Positions 8,302 through 15,645 of a stretch of 37,306 nucleotides of DNA are shown in pieces. Source of the DNA: Acidobacteriota bacterium (GTDB lineage Bacteria > Acidobacteriota > Terriglobia > Bryobacterales > Bryobacteraceae); the NCBI GenBank assembly GCA_023436715.1, contig JAEZIJ010000116.1, positions 1 to 37,306 of the forward strand. The letters run 5' to 3'. A model generated the notes under the pieces. That model was not told the origin of the DNA. It searched no databases and worked only from the letters and a program-made list of their open reading frames with translations. The translations under genes and the position numbers were made by a program. Position 1 is the stretch's first letter, and each line of letters begins with the position of its first letter.

Positions 8302-9126
8302 ATGCTGCCTACCTCCGATTTCCTTAACACGCGCCTCGGCGCTACTGGCATGCCGGTGTTTCGTCTCGGCCTTGCCGCCACCTACCGTCCGGGCGAACGC
8401 GCCCTGCGCTGCGCCCTCGATCAGGGCATCAACTACCTGTTCGGTTTTGCAATCGACACCCAGATGACGGGCCTCATTCGCGGCCTGAACGCCGATCGCC
8501 GCGAGCGCATCGTCATAGCCACCGGAGGCTACAACTGGCTCTTCCGGCACACCAAGCTCAAGAAGTCCCTCGACAACGCACTGCGGCGTTTCAGGACGGA
8601 TTACGTCGACGTGTTCCAATACCTCGGGATCATGAACCCAGGCCACTTCCCGCCTCGCGTTCAGGACGAGTTGGCGGAACTCCGCGCCTCGGGCAAGGTC
8701 CGGGCCATCGCCGTGTCTTGCCACGACCGGAAGTTCGCCGGTGAGCTTGCCGCGCGCAACGTCGTAGACGTGCTCATGATCCGCTATAACGCCGCGCATC
8801 CCGGAGCGGAGAAGGATATCTTCCCTCACGTCTCTTCGCACGACACCGGCGTAGTCAGTTACACCGCCACCCGCTGGCGCCGCCTGCTCGTTCGTCCCCG
8901 GGTTTGGCCCAAAACTCAGCCTGTCGCAACCGCCGGCCAGTGTTACCGCTTCGTACTGTCGAACCCGAACGTGCACGTCGCTCTTATGGCGCCCGCTAAC
9001 GAGAAACAGCTACTGAATAATCTGAGCGAAGTGCGGCGCGGCCCCTTGCCCGAAGACGAGATATCGTTCATGCGCCGCTTCGGCGCCTGCGTTCACGACC
9101 ACGCCGGCTGGTTCATGGGCAACTAA
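8302..9126 (+). CDS. Aldo/keto-reductase-like protein lacking the tetrad
   Basis: This 274-residue TIM-barrel protein has recognisable AKR landmarks: ALDQGINYLFG, RRERIVIATGG, RRFRTDYVDVFQYLG and LRASGKVRAIAVSCHDR. The usual catalytic Asp and Tyr (FDTAxxYG) are replaced by LFGFAIDTQ, the Lys of ATK is Gly, and the His of LHRPD is not present. It is therefore either a non-catalytic member or uses another chemistry. The ATG at 8302 has GGAG about 6 bases upstream and follows the broken hydrolase by 17 bases. A LarA-family gene follows 33 bases downstream, so co-transcription is likely. Confidence 0.8.
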   Translation: MLPTSDFLNTRLGATGMPVFRLGLAATYRPGERALRCALDQGINYLFGFAIDTQMTGLIRGLNADRRERIVIATGGYNWLFRHTKLKKSLDNALRRFRTDYVDVFQYLGIMNPGHFPPRVQDELAELRASGKVRAIAVSCHDRKFAGELAARNVVDVLMIRYNAAHPGAEKDIFPHVSSHDTGVVSYTATRWRRLLVRPRVWPKTQPVATAGQCYRFVLSNPNVHVALMAPANEKQLLNNLSEVRRGPLPEDEISFMRRFGACVHDHAGWFMGN

Positions 9127-9159
9127 CCACACTTATTCTACTGGAGGTATGATCTCGAC

Positions 9160-10509
9160 ATGCCTACCCGCCGCCACTTCCTTGCCGGAGCCGTTGCCGG
9201 GACCGCCGCGGCCGCCGCGCCCAAACCGGCACCCAACGTCGTCGAGTTGCGCACCCATGAGTGGTTCGGAGACAAAGTCGAGCAGTTCCCCTTCCCTAAG
9301 GGCTGGCAAATCGCCGTCCAGCACATGAAAGGGCACCTCGCCCCCGCACTCTCGGCCGCCCAGATCAAGCAGGCCATCGAGAACCCCGCCGGCACAGAGC
9401 CTCTTCGCGAGATCGCCGCAGGCAAGAAGACCGTTACCATCGCCTTTGACGACCTCACGCGCCCCACGCCAACCTACGAGATCGTGCCGCACGTCATCGC
9501 CGAACTGCACGCGGCGGGCATCCGCGACGAGAGTATCCTGTTCTGCGCGGCCTACGGCTGTCACTACCAGATGAACGGCATGGAGGTCGCCAAGAAGCTC
9601 GGTGAGGAGACCGTTCGCCGCCACCCGTGGATCAACCACAATATCTGGGAGAATCTCGTAGACCTCGGCTCGACCAAGGCGGGCAACCGCATCTGGGTGA
9701 ACACTTACTATCACAAGGCCGACGTGAAAATCACCCTCAGCGGCCTCAAGGCCCACGGCACTCCGGGTTACGGCGGTGGGCCGAAGCTCATCCTGCCCGG
9801 CATCTGCGGTTACAAGACCATCAAGTACATGCACCAGGAGATCAAGCGCCCGCGCCGCCCCATGCGAACCAAAGAGGGCGTGCCGATTTTCCGGCTCTGG
9901 GAAAACGAGCAGCGGCAGGATATGATCGAAGCCGCCCGCCTCGTCGGCGTCGATTTCAGCGTGCAGGTGGTCTATAACCAGGAGCGCCGCCCCGTACACG
10001 TGGTCGCCGGCGATATCATCGGTGCTCACCACAAGGCCGCGCGGTACACCATCAACCACCTCGCCACCGAATACGCCAATGACGCCGACATCGTCGTCGT
10101 GAACGCCTACCCCAAAGGCTCGCAGCTCCACGAGCACTTCGGATGGGGAGCGCTTGGCCTTAAGGACGGCGGCAGCATCGTCGTAATCAACCAGAATCCG
10201 ATGGGCGAGTTCGTCTGGCACTACCTCGACGAAGCGGGATTCAACAAAGGCAAGTCGTACTTCGAGCAGCGAGCCGCGCGCAGAAAGCGGTTCCCGATGG
10301 CGCGCCAGGTGCTGCTCTATTCCCAATACCTCCAGCAGCGCGAGCTGGACAACCCGTACTTCCCGCCCGAAGCCGTCGGCGTGCGGTCGTGGTCCGACGT
10401 CATTGCCCGCCTCACGCGCGAGCATAAGGGCGATGTCAAAGTGGCCGTGTATCCCTACGCCGGCATCCAGCACGGAATAGCCGTGCTCGACCTGCCGGAT
10501 AACGTTTGA
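9160..10509 (+). CDS. LarA-family nickel-pincer racemase/epimerase, Tat-exported
   Basis: This 449-residue protein belongs to the LarA (DUF2088) family, which uses the nickel-pincer nucleotide to racemise or epimerise 2-hydroxy acids. The DDLTRPTPT motif (97-105) matches the family's DxTRP nucleotide-binding signature. Residues equivalent to the L. plantarum active site are visible: His135 in GCHYQM, His199 in KAHGTPGYGGG, the cofactor-linking Lys209 in GGGPKLILPG, and His225 in KYMHQ. The N terminus RRHFLAGAVAG is a twin-arginine signal, so the folded holoenzyme is likely exported. The GGAGG at 9143-9147 lies 12 bases upstream of the ATG. The substrate is unknown. LarE is encoded elsewhere in this window; LarB and LarC are not. 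Confidence 0.88.
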   Translation: MPTRRHFLAGAVAGTAAAAAPKPAPNVVELRTHEWFGDKVEQFPFPKGWQIAVQHMKGHLAPALSAAQIKQAIENPAGTEPLREIAAGKKTVTIAFDDLTRPTPTYEIVPHVIAELHAAGIRDESILFCAAYGCHYQMNGMEVAKKLGEETVRRHPWINHNIWENLVDLGSTKAGNRIWVNTYYHKADVKITLSGLKAHGTPGYGGGPKLILPGICGYKTIKYMHQEIKRPRRPMRTKEGVPIFRLWENEQRQDMIEAARLVGVDFSVQVVYNQERRPVHVVAGDIIGAHHKAARYTINHLATEYANDADIVVVNAYPKGSQLHEHFGWGALGLKDGGSIVVINQNPMGEFVWHYLDEAGFNKGKSYFEQRAARRKRFPMARQVLLYSQYLQQRELDNPYFPPEAVGVRSWSDVIARLTREHKGDVKVAVYPYAGIQHGIAVLDLPDNV

Positions 10510-10521
10510 GGAGGTATCGTG

Positions 10522-11031
10522 ATGAAGCTCCTGAACGTCGCACTGCTCATCGCAGCGGCGATTCCGCTGTCTGCGCAGACCCTGGTCGAGCACTCCCTCG
10601 CAACCGGCGCAGCTTCTACCGCCGCTTCGGGAATGGGCGCTGTTGGCAAAGCCGCCGCTACCGTCGTTGACAAGGCGAATCAGACGCTCGGCGTCAAGGG
10701 AAGCGCCACCAGCTCCGCCCCCGCGGGCTCCAGTACGGTCCAGATAGTGCCGAAATCCGAATTCGGCCCCGCCGAGCCTGTGAAGTTGTCTCCGCCGCCC
10801 GATCCCGCGGCCGTGAAGATCGGCATGGCCCGCGCCGAGGTCGCCGCGAAGTTCGGCACGCCCGCCATGAAGCTCAGCTCCAGCGACGGGGTCCAGACAG
10901 TCGAAACATGGACCTGGGGCGCCGGCGCCGGAGCCGTCACCCTGACGCTCCGCGACGGCAAGGTTACGGCCGTAGACGGTCCCCGCCCGAAACCGCCGGC
11001 ATCCGAAACGGCAGTCGTCATCTTGCAATAG
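10522..11031 (+). CDS. Small secreted protein with BamE/SmpA-like C-terminal domain
   Basis: This is a 169-residue protein with a signal peptide (MKLLNVALLIAAAIPLSAQ), an Ala/Ser/Gly-rich linker (20-75) and a C-terminal domain. The domain's opening, KIGMARAEVAAKFGTPAMK, and closing TLRDGKVTAVDG resemble the BamE/SmpA fold found in small envelope proteins. No lipobox Cys is seen. GAGGAGGT (10508-10515) sits 6 bases before the ATG at 10522, supporting this start over a GTG 3 bases earlier. It follows the LarA-family gene by 12 bases and is likely in the same transcript. Confidence 0.75.
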   Translation: MKLLNVALLIAAAIPLSAQTLVEHSLATGAASTAASGMGAVGKAAATVVDKANQTLGVKGSATSSAPAGSSTVQIVPKSEFGPAEPVKLSPPPDPAAVKIGMARAEVAAKFGTPAMKLSSSDGVQTVETWTWGAGAGAVTLTLRDGKVTAVDGPRPKPPASETAVVILQ

Positions 11032-11063
11032 CGCGTCGCAAACGGCCGTCATCATCCTGCAGC
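11007..11063 (+). repeat. Imperfect tandem duplication at a gene 3' end
   Basis: AAACGGCAGTCGTCATCTTG near 11007 and AAACGGCCGTCATCATCCTG near 11041 are copies with a 34-base period and about 83% identity. The first encodes the last residues TAVVILQ before the TAG. The second would encode TAVIILQ in another frame. This suggests an out-of-frame tandem duplication that shortened or altered the gene end. Confidence 0.5.
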
Positions 11064-11117
11064 ACCCTACACCCCACGACCCACGTTCCACGTTCATTCT
11101 AAACGAACTTTCATTCG

Positions 11118-11159
11118 ACTACCCCTACCCCACCCCTGATGTGTTGCAATGGGGGTAGT
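11118..11159 (+). promoter_or_regulatory. Leader hairpin upstream of the MCDYSL gene
   Basis: ACTACCCC (11118-11125) can pair with GGGGTAGT (11152-11159) around a 26-base loop rich in CCCTACCCC. It ends 24 bases before the strong ribosome site GAGGAGGC (11183-11190) of the gene at 11196. It could be a leader structure or a weak terminator for the gene ending at 11031. Confidence 0.4.
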
Positions 11160-11195
11160 GGGTCTTCTGGGACCGACTATCAGAGGAGGCAAACA

Positions 11196-11690
11196 ATGTG
11201 TGATTACTCACTGCATGCCGTCCCGAATCGATTGGCAGTCGAAGGGGAGCAGCTCGTCACCCACCGTTTTCCGACAAGTTCCATCGGTCTGGCATCGCCG
11301 GTAGATCTGGAGAACGCAACCCGCCCGGTGGATGAGTGCGCCGGTCAGAAGCGTTCCTGGTGGGCAACGCTCAAGAGCTGGTTGAATCCGCCGCCGCTCC
11401 GCAACGAGAAGATTCCAGCGGTCTGCATTCCCCCGGGCGCGCATCTCAGAATGCAAGGCATTCCACAGGACCTGCAGAAAGAGCTGGCCGTGGGAGCCGA
11501 TGAAGAAGTGGTTTTCGTGGAACTGAGCGCCTCAGCGTACAGGTACCGCGACGGTGTACGCTTCAGAAACGGCCGGGAAATCCTGCTGCAATACCTGGAT
11601 GAGGGACTGCGCATGGACGTGCTCTCGCTGGCATCCGCCGAAACCCCGGCTCTGCCAGTGGCGGACGACGTGCCGGTAGATACGATCTGA
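11196..11690 (+). CDS. Conserved hypothetical protein (MCDYSLHAV type)
   Basis: This 164-residue cytosolic protein starts MCDYSLHAVPNRLAVEGEQL, an N terminus I associate with a family of uncharacterised bacterial proteins. No signal peptide or membrane segment is present. The middle has a short basic/Trp segment (KRSWWATLKSWL). The second half (IPPGAHLRMQGIP onward) looks like a small beta-rich domain, with the YRYRDGVRFRNGREILLQYL stretch near the end. The very strong ribosome site GAGGAGGC 5 bases upstream indicates high translation, and the gene is monocistronic with its own terminator. Function is unknown. Confidence 0.8.
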   Translation: MCDYSLHAVPNRLAVEGEQLVTHRFPTSSIGLASPVDLENATRPVDECAGQKRSWWATLKSWLNPPPLRNEKIPAVCIPPGAHLRMQGIPQDLQKELAVGADEEVVFVELSASAYRYRDGVRFRNGREILLQYLDEGLRMDVLSLASAETPALPVADDVPVDTI

Positions 11691-11701
11691 CGCTCACATA
11701 C

Positions 11702-11758
11702 GCGGGGAATCCGGGTGCGCTCGGGTTCCCCGCATCTGCCTCATACCCAAATTTTTTT
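11702..11758 (+). terminator. Rho-independent terminator
   Basis: The hairpin GCGGGGAA (11702-11709) / TTCCCCGC (11726-11733), extended inward by CCxGG pairing, follows the stop of the MCDYSL gene by 11 bases. A run of seven T at 11752-11758 lies 18 bases past the stem, further than canonical, so termination strength is uncertain. Confidence 0.6.
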
Positions 11759-11831
11759 GTTCTTTATTCGCTGGAATCTCTCGCGGTCGCGGCTCGATAA
11801 CGGAATGAAGCCGAGTAGATCTTCGGAAGGA

Positions 11832-11896
11832 CCCGGGATGGAGGTGCGGTCGTCTTGCGGTTGCGGCACCCCAATCTCTTAACCGCACCACCCGGG
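11832..11896. other. 65-base hairpin upstream of the LysR gene
   Basis: CCCGGG (11832-11837) and GGTGCGGT (11843-11850) pair with ACCGCACC (11882-11889) and CCCGGG (11891-11896), enclosing a GC-rich loop. It lies 100 bases upstream of the LysR-type gene in an otherwise empty 305-base intergenic region. It may be a structured leader, a small RNA or a terminator facing the minus strand. An AT-rich patch TTGTTACAATTAG follows at about 11902. Confidence 0.45.
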
Positions 11897-11995
11897 ATCA
11901 GTTGTTACAATTAGTAGCAAGTTCCGGCGGAGACTGGAAATTCAATATTTCTATTCCGCCGATTCATTTTTTGTTTCGGTCGCGCGGCCGGTTGT

Positions 11996-12925
11996 ATGGA
12001 CCTCGATCAACTTCACACCTTTCTCGAGATTGTTCGCTTGAAGAGCTTCTCCAAAGCGGCACAGACCTGCTACCGGACCCAGCCCGCAATCAGCGCTCAG
12101 GTGCGCCAACTCGAGCAGGAGCTGAATACCCCGCTATTTGAGCGCTTTGGCAGCCGGATCTCCCTTACCACCGCCGGCAAAATCTTCTGCCAGTACGCTG
12201 AAGAGATCCTCGATGCACGCCGCCGCGCCCAGGACGCCATCAACGAACTCGACCACTCCCCCCGCGGCGAACTGGTCATCGCCGCCAATGAAGCCACCTG
12301 CATCTACGTCCTGCCTGGCGTGTTTTCCGAGTTCCGTACTCAGTTTCCGAACGTGCAGTTGTCCGTGGAGCGGTCCTACAGTTCGCGCATCGTAGAGGCG
12401 CTGATGGACAATATCGCCGACTTCGGCATTACGCAGATGCCGGTCCCGGAACGGAAGGTCCAGGCGGTCGGCATCCATAGCGATGAAATCAAATTGGCCG
12501 TTCCGAAAGGCCATCCGCTGGCCGAAAAACAGTCTGTGGCCGCAACCGAGTTGGCCGGTTTTCCCCTGATCCTGCCGAAGTACGGCACCACGCGCGCCCG
12601 CCTGAACGAATGGTTCGGGCTGGTGGAAGACGACCTTCAGATCTCGATGGAACTCGATTCCACCGAAATGATGAAACGCTTCGTCAAGGAAGGGCTCGGA
12701 ATCTCCTTTTTGGCTGTCTCCCACATCCAGGAAGAGCTTGATCTGGGCCAATTGGCCGTTGTGTCGCTCGCTCCGGAACCGATGATGCGGCGCCTCGGAC
12801 TCGTCTACCGCAAGGACAAGGCGCTCTCAAAGGCGGCCCTCGGGTTCATCCAGGTGATTCTTGCGCATGCCGGTGTGATCGCGGAGCCGGCTCCGCGCCA
12901 GATGCGCCAGACGGTGCGGAGCTGA
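11996..12925 (+). CDS. LysR-family transcriptional regulator
   Basis: This is a 309-residue regulator with an N-terminal winged helix-turn-helix (1-65: MDLDQLHTFLEIVRLKSF, then SKAAQTCYRTQPAISAQVRQ and LFERFGSRISLTTAG) and a periplasmic-binding-like effector domain (about 90-295). In the effector domain, ELVIAANEATCIYVLPGVFS begins the first lobe. The effector is not predictable; the overall pattern resembles the CysB/CbbR-like group. No strong ribosome site precedes the ATG. It is followed after 1 base by a small gene, so the two are probably coupled. It is convergent with the hyp genes, and regulation of the hydrogenase cluster is possible but unproven. Confidence 0.92.
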   Translation: MDLDQLHTFLEIVRLKSFSKAAQTCYRTQPAISAQVRQLEQELNTPLFERFGSRISLTTAGKIFCQYAEEILDARRRAQDAINELDHSPRGELVIAANEATCIYVLPGVFSEFRTQFPNVQLSVERSYSSRIVEALMDNIADFGITQMPVPERKVQAVGIHSDEIKLAVPKGHPLAEKQSVAATELAGFPLILPKYGTTRARLNEWFGLVEDDLQISMELDSTEMMKRFVKEGLGISFLAVSHIQEELDLGQLAVVSLAPEPMMRRLGLVYRKDKALSKAALGFIQVILAHAGVIAEPAPRQMRQTVRS

Positions 12926-12926
12926 C

Positions 12927-13241
12927 ATGGAAGAGCGCGGCGTAGTCAAGACTTCCGCGATCTTCATCTCGACGCGCGGCAAGACGGTCATGTACAACAC
13001 CGTCGAGGAGGTTCCGCCGCGCCTCCGCAAGAAGCTTTTCAATCTCAACGCCAACGCCGCTACGGTCCTCATCGCGGACCGCCGCGGTCTTAAGGAACTG
13101 CTCCGCGCTCGCAGTGAGCAGTTGACCGAGACCCCCGGCCCCGCCCAGACCGCCAAGAGCAAAGCCCGGCGGATCATAGGCTTCCCGCTGTTCGCCTCTC
13201 TTCGCCGGCTGCTCCGGCTCCTGTTCCGGATTCGCCTCTGA
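12927..13241 (+). CDS. Small hypothetical protein co-transcribed with LysR
   Basis: This 104-residue basic protein has an N-terminal part (KTSAIFISTRGKTVMYNTVE) that looks like a small beta sheet, then VPPRLRKKLFNLNANAATVL and a strongly basic C terminus ending in Arg/Leu-rich helix (RRLLRLLFRIRL). It starts 1 base after the LysR stop and therefore likely depends on coupled translation. It ends 16 bases from the convergent hypE stop. No known domain is recognised. Confidence 0.65.
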   Translation: MEERGVVKTSAIFISTRGKTVMYNTVEEVPPRLRKKLFNLNANAATVLIADRRGLKELLRARSEQLTETPGPAQTAKSKARRIIGFPLFASLRRLLRLLFRIRL

Positions 13242-13257
13242 CCCGGCGCGCCGGCCT

Positions 13258-14304
13258 TCAGCAAATCCTCGGCAGCTGCTCCCCGCTCAACATATCCACC
13301 ACCCGGGTCCCGCCGATCCGGCTCTCCAACACCACCGCCCCGCCCGAATCCGCCGTAACCTCCCCGGCCACGGACGCCTGCCGGCAAGCCGGGAATCGCG
13401 AGAGAATTTCTACCGTCCGCTCCGCCTGCGCCGCCGGAACGAACGCCGCAAAACGCCCCTCATTCGCGACATAAAGCGGATCGAGCCCAAGCAGTTCGCA
13501 AGCCCCGCGGACCACTTCCTCCACGGGAATCGCAGTTTCGCGAACGCGTATCCCCACCTTCCGCGCGCCGGCGATCTCGTTCAAAGTGGAAGCCAAGCCC
13601 CCGCGGGTCAAATCGCGCAGGCAATGCACCTCGATGCCCGCAGCGAGCAGAGCCTCGACCGGAGCCCACAGCGGAGCCGTGTCGCTCACCACCGGGGCCT
13701 CGAACTCCAGCCCCTCGCGCACCGAAAGAATCGCGATGCCATGCGCGCCAAGGTCGCCGCTCACCACCACGGCATCGCCCGGCTGTACCGACTGCGGCCC
13801 GATCTCCAGACCGTGCTCGATCGCGCCGATGCCCGCCGTGTTGATGAAGATGCCATCGCCCTTGCCCTTATCCACCACCTTGGTGTCGCCGGTCACGAGC
13901 GAAACGCCGGCCTCATCCGCCGCGCGCCGCATCGACTCCACTACGGTGCGCAGCGTTTCGGTAGCCAGCCCTTCTTCCAGGATGAAGCCGCTGCTCAAAT
14001 ACAGCGGCCGCGCGCCGCACATTGCGAGGTCGTTTACCGTGCCGTTCACCGCGAGGTCGCCGATGTTGCCGCCCGGGAATATCAACGGCCGCACCACGTA
14101 CGAATCCGTCGTGAACGCTAGCCGCGCGCCGCCCACTTCGAGCACCGCGCCGTCGTGCCGGGCATCCAGCGCCGGGTTGCTGAACGCCGGCAGGAACACC
14201 CGCTCGATGAGCTGATTCATGAGCTTGCCGCCGCCGCCGTGAGCCAGCACGATGCGGTCGTGCGAGGGCAGGGGAATGGGACAGGTCAGGTTAATCTCCC
14301 GCAC
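13258..14304 (-). CDS. hypE: Hydrogenase maturation protein HypE
   Basis: This 348-residue protein dehydrates a thiocarbamate on its own C-terminal Cys to make the cyanide ligand of the [NiFe] active site. Evidence is the glycine-rich LAHGGGGKLMNQLIERVF start, an AIRS-type ATP-binding fold (GGNIGDLAVNGTVNDLAM, VTGDTKVV) and the essential C-terminal PRIC, with Cys348 last. It begins with GTG at 14304, overlaps hypD by 14 bases and has GGGAGG about 7 bases upstream. It is the last gene of the hydrogenase run and is convergent with the LysR operon. Confidence 0.96.
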   Translation of the reverse strand: MREINLTCPIPLPSHDRIVLAHGGGGKLMNQLIERVFLPAFSNPALDARHDGAVLEVGGARLAFTTDSYVVRPLIFPGGNIGDLAVNGTVNDLAMCGARPLYLSSGFILEEGLATETLRTVVESMRRAADEAGVSLVTGDTKVVDKGKGDGIFINTAGIGAIEHGLEIGPQSVQPGDAVVVSGDLGAHGIAILSVREGLEFEAPVVSDTAPLWAPVEALLAAGIEVHCLRDLTRGGLASTLNEIAGARKVGIRVRETAIPVEEVVRGACELLGLDPLYVANEGRFAAFVPAAQAERTVEILSRFPACRQASVAGEVTADSGGAVVLESRIGGTRVVDMLSGEQLPRIC

Positions 14305-15391
14305 GCTTAGGCCTCCCGAACTGATAGTATGCCGCGCACGCGCCCTCGGACGACACCATCGGCGCGCCCAGCGGCTGCTCGGGAGTGCATTTCGTCCCGA
14401 ACACCGGGCACTCGTAGGGCTTCTTCAAGCCTTGCAGCACCAGGCCGCTGATGCATTCCTCGGATTCGCGCGCCCCTCCGGCCTTGAGGCCGAACCGCTC
14501 CGCCGCGTCGTACCGCCGGTACGGCTCCCTCAGCCGCAGCCCGCTCGACGGGATCTCGCCGATGCCGCGCCACTGCCGGTCCGCGACCTCGAAGACCTCG
14601 GCCACGCGCTGCTGCGCCTGCACGTTGCCGGCCCGTGTGACCGCCCGGCTGTACTGGTTCTCGACTTCGGCGCGCCCGCTTTCAAGCTGGGCGACGGTCA
14701 TGCGTATGCCGTCCAGCAGGTCGAGCGGCTCGAACCCCGTGACCACGATCGGCACCTTGTAGCGCGCCGCCAGCGGCTCGTACTCGCGGAAGCCCACCAC
14801 AGTGCACACGTGGCCGGGCGCAAGGAAAGCCTGCACGCGGCAGTTCGGAGCGCTCAGAATCGCCTCGATCGCCGGGGGCACCAGCACGTGCGCCACCAGC
14901 AGCGAGAAGTTCTCCAACCCTTCGCGCGCGGCCTGCCACACGGACATCGCGTTCGCCGGCGCCGTGGTCTCGAAGCCCACCGCGAAGAACACAACCTGCC
15001 GCCGCGAGTTCGCGCGCGCCGTTTTCACCGCGTCCATCGGCGAGTACACGATGCGGACATCGCCACCCTCGGCCTTGGCGTCCAGCAGACTGCGCGAGGA
15101 GCCCGGGACGCGCAGCATGTCGCCGAACGAGCACAGCGTCGCGTCGGGGCGCGAGGCGATCTCGACGGCTTTATCTATCAGTTCCACCGGCGTCACGCAC
15201 ACCGGGCACCCCGGACCGTGTACCAGCGTCACCTCGGGCGGCAGCAGGTCCTGTAAGCCGCTTTTCATGATCGTGTGAGTCTGCCCGCCGCAGATCTCCA
15301 TGATCGTCCACGGCCGCGTCACGGTGCGCCGTATCTCCTGGGCCAGCAGTTCGACCGGTTTCCGGTCGCGGTACTCGTCGATGAACTTCAC
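14291..15391 (-). CDS. hypD: Hydrogenase maturation protein HypD
   Basis: This 366-residue iron-sulfur scaffold, with HypC, builds the Fe(CN)2CO moiety. Signatures are MEICGGQTHT (Cys34), HGPGCPVCVTP (Cys62, Cys65), FFAVGFETTAPA and the C-terminal cluster region with ECISG, YECPVFG and KCTPEQPLGAPMVSSEG. The GTG start at 15391 overlaps the hypC stop in a GTGA junction, and its end overlaps hypE. Length is normal for the family. Confidence 0.96.
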   Translation of the reverse strand: MKFIDEYRDRKPVELLAQEIRRTVTRPWTIMEICGGQTHTIMKSGLQDLLPPEVTLVHGPGCPVCVTPVELIDKAVEIASRPDATLCSFGDMLRVPGSSRSLLDAKAEGGDVRIVYSPMDAVKTARANSRRQVVFFAVGFETTAPANAMSVWQAAREGLENFSLLVAHVLVPPAIEAILSAPNCRVQAFLAPGHVCTVVGFREYEPLAARYKVPIVVTGFEPLDLLDGIRMTVAQLESGRAEVENQYSRAVTRAGNVQAQQRVAEVFEVADRQWRGIGEIPSSGLRLREPYRRYDAAERFGLKAGGARESEECISGLVLQGLKKPYECPVFGTKCTPEQPLGAPMVSSEGACAAYYQFGRPKRAGD

Positions 15392-15645
15392 GACTGGGCT
15401 TCTCCGAGTTCATCGAGCGCGCTCATTTCCTTGAGGTGCTCGAATATCTTCCGGGCCTCGCCCTCGTCCACTACATTGAGCGCGAAACCGACGTGCACCA
15501 GCACGTAGTTTCCGGCCGCGGCCTCAGGCGTGAACGCGAGCGACACTTCTTTTCTGATGCCGCCGAAATCGACCTTGGCGCGACGCAGCGTGGGGTCCGG
15601 GTTCTCCTGGATTTCAACGATCTTCCCTGGAATCGCCAGGCACAT
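15388..15645 (-). CDS. hypC: Hydrogenase maturation chaperone HypC
   Basis: This 85-residue chaperone starts MCLAIPGKIVEI, with the essential Cys2 that carries the Fe(CN)2CO unit to the large subunit. The OB-fold core VDFGGIRKEVSLAF and the NYVLVHVGFALNVV strand are typical. A strong ribosome site (GGAGGAGATT) precedes the ATG, inside the end of hypF, which it overlaps by 32 bases. Confidence 0.96.
   Translation of the reverse strand: MCLAIPGKIVEIQENPDPTLRRAKVDFGGIRKEVSLAFTPEAAAGNYVLVHVGFALNVVDEGEARKIFEHLKEMSALDELGEAQS

Noticed and set aside
9133..11097. 654-residue minus-strand frame opposite the LarA-family gene
   Set aside because: It is a Gly/Val/Asp-rich shadow, and the plus strand carries two genes with clear ribosome sites and families.
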